From positions 124,001 to 188,000 of IMG/VR virus record IMGVR_UViG_3300035182_002389: a stretch of DNA of 64,000 nt. One strand, written 5' to 3'. Below are positions 54,394-60,044 of the stretch, one piece after another. Every line of letters starts with the position of its first letter. Position 1 is the first letter of the stretch. The notes under the pieces were generated by a model that saw only the letters and a program-made list of their open reading frames with translations, made no database searches and had not been told where the DNA came from. This stretch comes from a virus. The position numbers and the translations under genes are program-made.

Positions 54394-55230
54394 ATGAGCA
54401 AGCAGATCGTCTCGTTCAACGCCAACGTCACCGTCGAGTGCCGCTGGGCCGACTTCAAAGCCACGATCGCGGCCAAGAGCCTGTTCCACCAGTTCGCAGA
54501 GGATGCGGACACGTACACGATCTTCGCCATCGACGGGCAGGTCGCCTACAAGACGATCCTGATCAAGAGCCCGGAGGCGAACGTCTACCCGTTCACGCCC
54601 GACTACGACCAGGCGGCCAACGACGCCGACCTCGCGGACTTCGAGACCAACTTCAAGCCAAGTGCGAACCACGTCCTCGATCCTCGGGCCGCTGACGGGC
54701 GCCTCACCGTGCGCCAGTCAACGGCCAACCGCATGGCGAACTTCAAGCTTCGCGCCGTCTCCTTCACCACGGCAAAGGCCGGCAGCGTCCACAACGTCAG
54801 CCCCATCACCAACAGCGCCTACGGAGATGTGACGCTGACGCTCTACGACGCCGCGGGAAACGCCACCGCCGTCGAAGCGGAGGCGGTCAAGACCGTCGTC
54901 GACTTCGAGCCGACATACGACTACGAAATCATCGGAGGGTTCATCGACCTTCCTTCGGTCTTGAGGGACGGCACGACGAACCAGTGGTTCATCTCCGCGG
55001 TCGGCGTCCCGGACTATCCGCCCGTCTTCTTCGGGCAGGTCGACTTCGTGTCCGAAGTGAACCTCGAAGCCGTCACGAACCAGCGCGTCATCTCGGACGG
55101 TCGAGCGGTCTCCTTCATGCCGTACAACTACGGCGGCAACCCGCACACCAACAGGATGCGCTTCACGATCAAGCATCCGGCCGGCGCGCAGCAGCGCTTC
55201 CAGTGCTACCTCGAACACTTCACGAAGTAA
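54394..55230 (+). CDS. virion-type structural protein, 278 aa
   Basis: 278 residues. VTVECRWADFKATIAAKSLFHQFAEDADTYTIFAIDG; YDQAANDADLADFETNFKPSANHVLDPRAADGRLTVRQST; strand-rich second half with YEIIGGFIDLPSVLRDGTTNQWFISAVGVP. Similar blocks (ADL.DFE..FK.SAN) occur in phage structural proteins I have seen but cannot name. No membrane segment. Seven bases before the Nudix gene. Confidence 0.55.
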   Translation: MSKQIVSFNANVTVECRWADFKATIAAKSLFHQFAEDADTYTIFAIDGQVAYKTILIKSPEANVYPFTPDYDQAANDADLADFETNFKPSANHVLDPRAADGRLTVRQSTANRMANFKLRAVSFTTAKAGSVHNVSPITNSAYGDVTLTLYDAAGNATAVEAEAVKTVVDFEPTYDYEIIGGFIDLPSVLRDGTTNQWFISAVGVPDYPPVFFGQVDFVSEVNLEAVTNQRVISDGRAVSFMPYNYGGNPHTNRMRFTIKHPAGAQQRFQCYLEHFTK

Positions 55231-55236
55231 GCTTCC

Positions 55237-55656
55237 ATGGCCCACTTGAACCAGGCCTCGATGCCGCAGGCCGCGTGCGTGCTCGTCTTCGAGCCCACGA
55301 CCCATCGCATCCTTGCGGTCTCTCGCCGGAACGACCCGACCGCCTTCGGGCTGCCTGGCGGAAAGGTCGACCCCGGCGAAACGCCCATTCACGCCGCAAG
55401 GCGCGAGATGCTCGAAGAGACGGGCTTCATCGTCAGGCTCGACCAACACGTCCTGACCGCGGTTTGCTTCGGAGAAGTCCCCCACCTCACGACCACCTAC
55501 CTCGCCACCATCACTGGATGGAACGGGCCATCGAACGAGAGCGGTCGCGTTGCGTGGGTCACGTGGGGCGATCTCTTTCAAGGGCCTTTCCGCGACTACA
55601 ACCGGCAGCTCTACGAGATCGTTCGCAGACTTTTTCCGAACCTTCGGCAAGCGTGA
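55237..55656 (+). CDS. Nudix hydrolase
   Basis: 139 residues. The Nudix box runs from about residue 41 to 63 (GGKVDPGETP...RREMLEETG), with R56-E57 and E60-E61 as metal ligands. It hydrolyses a nucleoside diphosphate linked to another group; the substrate is not readable from sequence (dNTP clean-up, NAD-type and cap-type compounds are options). Its place among structural genes is unusual. GTAAGCTTCC, no clear ribosome site. Confidence 0.8.
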   Translation: MAHLNQASMPQAACVLVFEPTTHRILAVSRRNDPTAFGLPGGKVDPGETPIHAARREMLEETGFIVRLDQHVLTAVCFGEVPHLTTTYLATITGWNGPSNESGRVAWVTWGDLFQGPFRDYNRQLYEIVRRLFPNLRQA

Positions 55657-55663
55657 GGATCGT

Positions 55664-55966
55664 ATGACCTGGCTCTACGGCAAGACGGGCACGTCCTTCT
55701 TCGACGTCTGGTCGATCGTCCACTTCTGCTTTTGGGTATTCGCAGGCTCCGTCGCTTGGGGTGCGAAGGTGCAGAAGTGGTGGGCGCTCGCTGCGGGCGT
55801 CCTCTTCGCGCTCGCGTGGGAGTGCTTCGAGCGATACGCGGAAAAGCGCTGGCCGCAATATTGGCTCCACCCCGAGAGCTGGTGGAACTCGTGGATCAGC
55901 GACATCCTCATGTGCGTCCTCGGCGTCCTCTTCATCTGGGCGCTCCTAGACAGGTACGCGCGGTGA
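55664..55966 (+). CDS. small multi-pass membrane protein, 100 aa
   Basis: 100 residues with three hydrophobic segments: about 17-33 (SIVHFCFWVFAGSVAWG), 40-55 (WALAAGVLFALAWECF) and 78-94 (ISDILMCVLGVLFIWAL). IVHF near the start, WECFE and NSWISDILM resemble a small family of bacterial membrane proteins (UPF0314/DUF2585-like, from memory). GTGAGGATCGT precedes the ATG. Function unknown. Confidence 0.55.
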   Translation: MTWLYGKTGTSFFDVWSIVHFCFWVFAGSVAWGAKVQKWWALAAGVLFALAWECFERYAEKRWPQYWLHPESWWNSWISDILMCVLGVLFIWALLDRYAR

Positions 55967-56571
55967 CCGTCGAGGCGTGGGCGGACATTGCGGGAAAACC
56001 GAACGACGCCGTCTACGTCGGCTTTTCCACAGTCCCAAGCAACCCTATCTCCAGGATCGTTCGGGCCGTCACTGGATCGGACGCGAGCCACGTCTGGCTC
56101 GTGGTAAGCCTCTTCGGCGTCAGGTGCGTCGTTGAAGCCGGAGATTTCGGATTCTTTCCCTCGATGACCTTCGATCGTTTCAGGAAAAAGAATCAGGTCG
56201 TCGACTTTTTCCCAATCCGGCACGACCTCCGCGCCGGCCTTCATTGGGCGGCAAACCACTTCGGAGAGAAGTACGACTACGGCGGCCTAATCGGCATGGC
56301 GCCCGTCATGCTCGGACGCTTCTTTCACCGACGATGGCGCAACCCGTTCGGCTCGCGTAATGCCCTGTTCTGCTCCGAAGCCATCTCAGAAATCTTCAAG
56401 CGATCCAGGGTGCCCGGCTTCCAGAAGTTTGTTCCAGAGGAAACCACCCCAGAACAGATTCGGACCGTGCTCCGCAACGCCGAGTTTCAGAGGCTCAGCG
56501 AAAGCGTTCGCCAGACTCGCGACAAGTCGAAGGTTTTGGTAGCATCACGAGCTAAGGAGGACCGCACATGA
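55963..56571 (+). CDS. permuted papain-fold protein (NlpC/P60 superfamily-like)
   Basis: 202 residues from GTG 55963, overlapping the previous stop. The order of candidate residues is permuted: H43 in GSDASHVWLVV, E58 in VEAGDFG, KYDYGGLIG (about 103-111) and C137 in ALFCSEAI. This fits YiiX/LRAT-type permuted papain folds, which cleave amide or acyl bonds in lipids or peptidoglycan. It ends in a basic tail. Two other papain-fold proteins are at 9734 and 24020. Confidence 0.65.
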   Translation: MTVEAWADIAGKPNDAVYVGFSTVPSNPISRIVRAVTGSDASHVWLVVSLFGVRCVVEAGDFGFFPSMTFDRFRKKNQVVDFFPIRHDLRAGLHWAANHFGEKYDYGGLIGMAPVMLGRFFHRRWRNPFGSRNALFCSEAISEIFKRSRVPGFQKFVPEETTPEQIRTVLRNAEFQRLSESVRQTRDKSKVLVASRAKEDRT

Positions 56572-56634
56572 TCGGGAAAATGCTCGAATGGCGTTCGGGG
56601 TTGCTGCGTCGCTGCGGCAACGGGTGCAGATGAT
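56569..56634 (+). CDS. possible 21-aa leader peptide
   Basis: ATG 56569 has a full AAGGAGG ribosome site, yet its frame ends after 21 codons at TGA 56632-56634. That stop overlaps an ATGATG that is in frame with the next membrane protein, so ribosomes could reinitiate there. The peptide is basic with two Cys. Equally possible: an undetected frameshift joins the two frames. Confidence 0.45.
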
Positions 56635-57010
56635 GGCCGTCGGAGGGGTCCTTGCCGCTTTGCTCCCGTGGGCGCTCGCCGTCTTCGGGCTGACCGTGAT
56701 CATTGCGATCTCGCGCGTCATGCGGCCCCTCCGGCGGCTCTTTCGCCCCGTCGCGCCCGACGGCGTCACCGAGCTGCCCGTTGGCCGCGTCCGCGCGTTC
56801 TTCGGCCATCTCATCCACTGCTGCATGTGCGTTGGAACCTGGGTTGGGTTCGTCTACGCCCTCCTGGGCTTCCAGATCATCCCGGAGCTTCCTCGCCTTG
56901 GCGTCATCCACATTCCCGGGCTCCACTACGCGCTCAACGCGTTCGCCGCAACGGGTGTATGCTGGTGCCTGCACGTGATCCTCACCAGGCTCGGCGCCGA
57001 CAAGCTCTAG
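56630..57010 (+). CDS. membrane protein with Cys-x-Cys motif, 126 aa
   Basis: About 126 residues from the ATGATG at 56630 (an in-frame ATG at 56588 would give 140). Two or three membrane segments: MAVGGVLAALLPWALAVFGLTVIIAI, a CCMCVGTWVGFVYALLGF segment, and a C-terminal hydrophobic region with CWCLHVIL. The CCMCVG.W.G pattern recalls DUF1360-like membrane proteins, weakly. Translation probably depends on the leader frame at 56569. Confidence 0.5.
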   Translation: MMAVGGVLAALLPWALAVFGLTVIIAISRVMRPLRRLFRPVAPDGVTELPVGRVRAFFGHLIHCCMCVGTWVGFVYALLGFQIIPELPRLGVIHIPGLHYALNAFAATGVCWCLHVILTRLGADKL

Positions 57011-57065
57011 CCGGTCGTCTGCTCCTCGATCGCGACCGCGGTCGCCCGCCACAAGGAACTCCGCC

Positions 57066-58703
57066 ATGACCGAAGGCTACAATCCGTTCACAGGCTTCTT
57101 CCTGTCGCCGAACCTCTGCTCCTTGTCCAACGAGGACACGAGCGGCCTTCAGAACGGCTGCCTCGCGTACGTGGAGGATGTCAACCGCTACTACCGCTAC
57201 GCGGCCAACGGGACCGACGCGCCGCTCGACGGCGTCTACGTGGTCTCGACGTGGACGGGCCCCATCAACCCGGGCTGCGACCCGCTGCCGCCCGGCCTCA
57301 ACGCGCACGGTACCGACAAGCCGCGATGGGTCCTCACCAACCTCGCCGACGCGATCGGGACCACGGCCAACTCGACCAAGTGGTTCATCGACGCCGTCTT
57401 CGGCAACGACAACAACATCGGCACCGTCCCGAGCAAACCGCTCCAGACGTTCCGCGAGCTGGGTCGGCGCTGGAGGAACGGCGCGACCTACAACACCGAC
57501 TACATCTTCGTCACGATCCTCTCGGATCACTTGCTCGACGACGACGTCATCGACATCTGCCGACCGCTCGGCGACCCCAACCAGAGCCAAAACTTCCCCA
57601 TCATCATCCAGGGAAAGCGTCAGGATCCTGTCAGTTCCGGCGTCATCGGACCAGTCTCGGTCGGCGTCTACCACGCCGCTCCCGTGTCTCCTGGCATCGC
57701 AGCCGGAGGCCACGGCGTTCTGCTCGACATCGGCGCTCTCGGCGCGGCGTATCCGAACAGCTTCCTGCAAATCACCCGCCCCGGCGTTCTCCTCAATGCG
57801 TGGATGTGCTTGGTCGGAGTCTACAACTCCGGCACACCCCCGCTCGACTACTCGACTCCCATCGTTCTGCAAGCGGTCGCTCCGTCGCCTGCCATCCCAC
57901 CGGACCCCGCCCTCAACCAAGACTCTCCCGTTCCAGGCGACACCTTCAACGTTCTCGGGGACGGATGCAGCATCCCCGACACCATCGTGCTCGACATTCC
58001 GTCGTTCGCCGAGGTCTGGTTCTACGACGTCGAGCTGCGGCAGGGGACGCCCACCACGCCGACCGCCGTGCAGAACCTTCAGTCTGGCGCGATGCGCTTC
58101 TACCGTTCTTCGGGATCCTCGGCGAATCCTGCACGGCTCTACACCGGGCCGAACTCCCAGGTGTCCCTCTACTTCATGGGGAGCACCACCAAGGACATCC
58201 AGGTCCTCATGCGAAACCCGGCCACCTCGGCCGGACAAAGCAGCTACTCGATCAGCGGCGGGCTTCGCCTGGACGCTTCCCTCTACGACAACAATCAGGG
58301 CATCGACGCCAACGCCGTCGACTTCTGGAACGATTCCGTCTTCGCGCCAGGCGCCTACGTCACCCTCCAAAGCGGGCGCATCCTCACGGTCGTCGACCTG
58401 TGGATCCAGTACAACGTCGCAACGAGCATCCGCAGCTCTGGCGGCGTCATCTTCTTCAACAACGCGCTCTACGGCAGCGGCAACCTTGCCGACATCATGC
58501 AACTCGGCGAGTACACCAAGGGCGTGTACAGCAGCGCTGCGCAACTCACCGTCGCTGCCAACCTTGGCGCCGCTCAATCGGGCGGCATCAACTACCTCAA
58601 CGGCGTCTCGAAGACGTTCGTTCCCGCCGACCTGCCGTTCGTCTCCATCGCCACAGGTGCCGACTCGCAATCCGGCATGATCAAGCGAGGCGGCGGCATC
58701 TAA
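57066..58703 (+). CDS. M-x-EGYNP family spike with beta-helix, 545 aa
   Basis: 545 residues, the eighth family member and the only one away from the array. Residues 1-~95 are the shared head: MTEGYNPFTGF, CSLSNEDTSGLQNGCLAYV and PRWVLTNL. From about 100, KWFIDAVFGNDNNIGTVPSKPLQTFREL is the usual lead-in of right-handed beta-helix (pectate-lyase-like) tailspikes, followed by many strand repeats. No obvious catalytic acid pair. Likely host-polysaccharide binding or depolymerisation. GGAACTCCGCC precedes the ATG; a terminator follows. Confidence 0.75.
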   Translation: MTEGYNPFTGFFLSPNLCSLSNEDTSGLQNGCLAYVEDVNRYYRYAANGTDAPLDGVYVVSTWTGPINPGCDPLPPGLNAHGTDKPRWVLTNLADAIGTTANSTKWFIDAVFGNDNNIGTVPSKPLQTFRELGRRWRNGATYNTDYIFVTILSDHLLDDDVIDICRPLGDPNQSQNFPIIIQGKRQDPVSSGVIGPVSVGVYHAAPVSPGIAAGGHGVLLDIGALGAAYPNSFLQITRPGVLLNAWMCLVGVYNSGTPPLDYSTPIVLQAVAPSPAIPPDPALNQDSPVPGDTFNVLGDGCSIPDTIVLDIPSFAEVWFYDVELRQGTPTTPTAVQNLQSGAMRFYRSSGSSANPARLYTGPNSQVSLYFMGSTTKDIQVLMRNPATSAGQSSYSISGGLRLDASLYDNNQGIDANAVDFWNDSVFAPGAYVTLQSGRILTVVDLWIQYNVATSIRSSGGVIFFNNALYGSGNLADIMQLGEYTKGVYSSAAQLTVAANLGAAQSGGINYLNGVSKTFVPADLPFVSIATGADSQSGMIKRGGGI

Positions 58704-58725
58704 CCAGCCTCCAGGGCAAACGAAA

Positions 58726-58764
58726 GGAGGGAAGGGCGTTCGCCCGACCCTCCTTCGTTGTTTT
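58726..58764 (+). terminator. strong intrinsic terminator
   Basis: GGAGGGAAGGGC (58726-58737) pairs with GCCCGACCCTCC (58742-58753) around a four-base loop, with two internal mismatches, followed by TTCGTTGTTTT. It closes the fibre/spike block and precedes a convergent leftward gene. Confidence 0.75.
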
Positions 58765-58824
58765 GATGGCCGACTTCTACCGCCCTCGCCGCCACCATTT
58801 CACCTTCTGATCATCCGTTCGCCG

Positions 58825-59148
58825 TCAGCCAATCACCTCGACGCCTTCGTTCTGTGCGCGGACGCGGAAGAACCACGTCTCGTTCCGGCGGGACGCGACG
58901 TACTCCTTGCCCTTGAAGATGAACGGGCCGTTCTTCTTGAGGCGGTCGACGAGACCCTTCACGTGCACGCTCATCTGCTCGCGAACGGTCTTGATCCGAA
59001 CCTCCAGCGTCTCGATTTCGGCGGACATTTTCTCGTAGGAAACGAAGAGCGCCTCCTTCTCCACCGCCGTCAAGGGCGGCAGCTCCGGGACGTCCGTCTT
59101 CTCTTCCGCCGTCTTCTTCTCGTCCGTTTTCTCGGCCGTATCGTTCAT
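58825..59148 (-). CDS. acidic-to-basic helical protein, 107 aa
   Basis: 107 residues. An acidic/Lys N-terminus (TAEKTDEKKTAEEKTDVPE), a helix (VEKEALFVSYEKMSAEIETLEVRIKTVREQMSVHVKGLVDRLKK) and a small C-terminal strand part (FIFKGKEYVASRRNETWFFRVRAQ). The start at 59148 is set by AAGGAGAGCACC upstream; a longer frame adds unrelated residues. No family recognised. Divergent from the gene at 59200. Confidence 0.6.
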   Translation of the reverse strand: MNDTAEKTDEKKTAEEKTDVPELPPLTAVEKEALFVSYEKMSAEIETLEVRIKTVREQMSVHVKGLVDRLKKNGPFIFKGKEYVASRRNETWFFRVRAQNEGVEVIG

Positions 59149-59187
59149 GGTGCTCTCCTTTGGGCCGTCCACGACCCATGCCTGTGA

Positions 59188-59193
59188 TAGCAT
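59188..59193 (+). promoter_or_regulatory. -10-like box, leaderless gene at 59200
   Basis: TAGCAT, six bases before the ATG, in the 51-base divergent spacer. No Shine-Dalgarno. Confidence 0.5.
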
Positions 59194-59199
59194 TTTCTC

Positions 59200-59463
59200 A
59201 TGGGCGACTGGCAAGAAGATGCGAGAAAACCGATCAAGCAAGGCAAGTGCGTCTGGTGCAATGGCTCTCGACTAAGCATAACTCTTTCCCAAGAACGCCA
59301 GACCATCCTGGCGAAGCAATGGGATCAGAAAATCCTCTCGATGCCTCCCTCCGCTACGCGCGCCGAAGCGTCCAGGCTCCGAGAAATGCGCAAGAGGGTC
59401 GACCAGGCCAAGGCCGGCAAGTTGTGCGAGACGTGCGTCGGCTGGCTCGAAAAGGGCGCGTAG
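59200..59463 (+). CDS. small zinc-binding-type protein, 87 aa
   Basis: 87 residues. CVWC near residue 17-20 and CETC near 76-79 flank a helical hairpin (SQERQTILAKQWDQKILSM; EASRLREMRKRVDQAKAG), a spaced zinc-ribbon arrangement. Possibly a nucleic-acid or protein adaptor. Probably leaderless. Confidence 0.6.
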   Translation: MGDWQEDARKPIKQGKCVWCNGSRLSITLSQERQTILAKQWDQKILSMPPSATRAEASRLREMRKRVDQAKAGKLCETCVGWLEKGA

Positions 59464-59540
59464 TCGAAGCGTCGGCGGTGCTTCGCGCGAGGAAGCGTAG
59501 ACCTCCCACCGAATACGCGTGGTAGTCTCAGCCCAGGCTC

Positions 59541-60035
59541 ATGCTCCTCCGCAAGTGTCAGGCGCCAGGCTGCGAGCACACGTTCATCGTGGGCGCACGC
59601 AACGCGCATCAGAAGTACCACTGCCGAAGTTGCGGAGAGGCCGACCGGAAACGGTGGATGCGCCCCGAGCGGCAGCAATACATGCGCGGATACATGCGCG
59701 ACTACCTTGTCGGCTACGTTCGTCCTGAAGACCGGGCCAACGACGGCGAGGAGATGCCCAGCGCCATGGTTGCCGGCGCGGAGCCCGTCAGCGAACAAAA
59801 GGCAACGCCCAATCAGGAGATCCTGATCGAGTCGCCCATCCTGACAACGCACCATCTAACAATCGCGCCTTCGACCAAGCCCGACCTCAGCCTCTCGTTT
59901 CTCAAGACTTCGAGCGCACGAGAAAAAGATTCAGAGCCCGCCACGGAGGCCGATTCTGCGCCCAAGACCTACGATGACGAAGCGTCGGGGCACGTCCTGC
60001 TCTCGCGCAAGAAGCGGCTTGTCAAAAGTCGCTGA
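59541..60035 (+). CDS. zinc-finger-type protein, 164 aa
   Basis: 164 residues. C6QAPGC11 and HCRSC (28-32) form a likely zinc site at the N-terminus, followed by a basic helix (ADRKRWMRPERQQYMRGYMRDYLVGY). The C-terminal 100 residues are Ser/Glu-rich and probably disordered with a basic end (SRKKRLVKSR). The pattern resembles small phage DNA-binding Zn-ribbon proteins. TAGTCT lies 12 bases before the ATG. Confidence 0.55.
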   Translation: MLLRKCQAPGCEHTFIVGARNAHQKYHCRSCGEADRKRWMRPERQQYMRGYMRDYLVGYVRPEDRANDGEEMPSAMVAGAEPVSEQKATPNQEILIESPILTTHHLTIAPSTKPDLSLSFLKTSSAREKDSEPATEADSAPKTYDDEASGHVLLSRKKRLVKSR

Positions 60036-60044
60036 AAGACGCCC

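Noticed and set aside
56569-57010. A programmed frameshift joining the 21-codon frame to the membrane protein
   Set aside because: No slippery heptamer seen at the overlap; reinitiation at ATGATG explains the layout more simply, though a sequencing error cannot be excluded.
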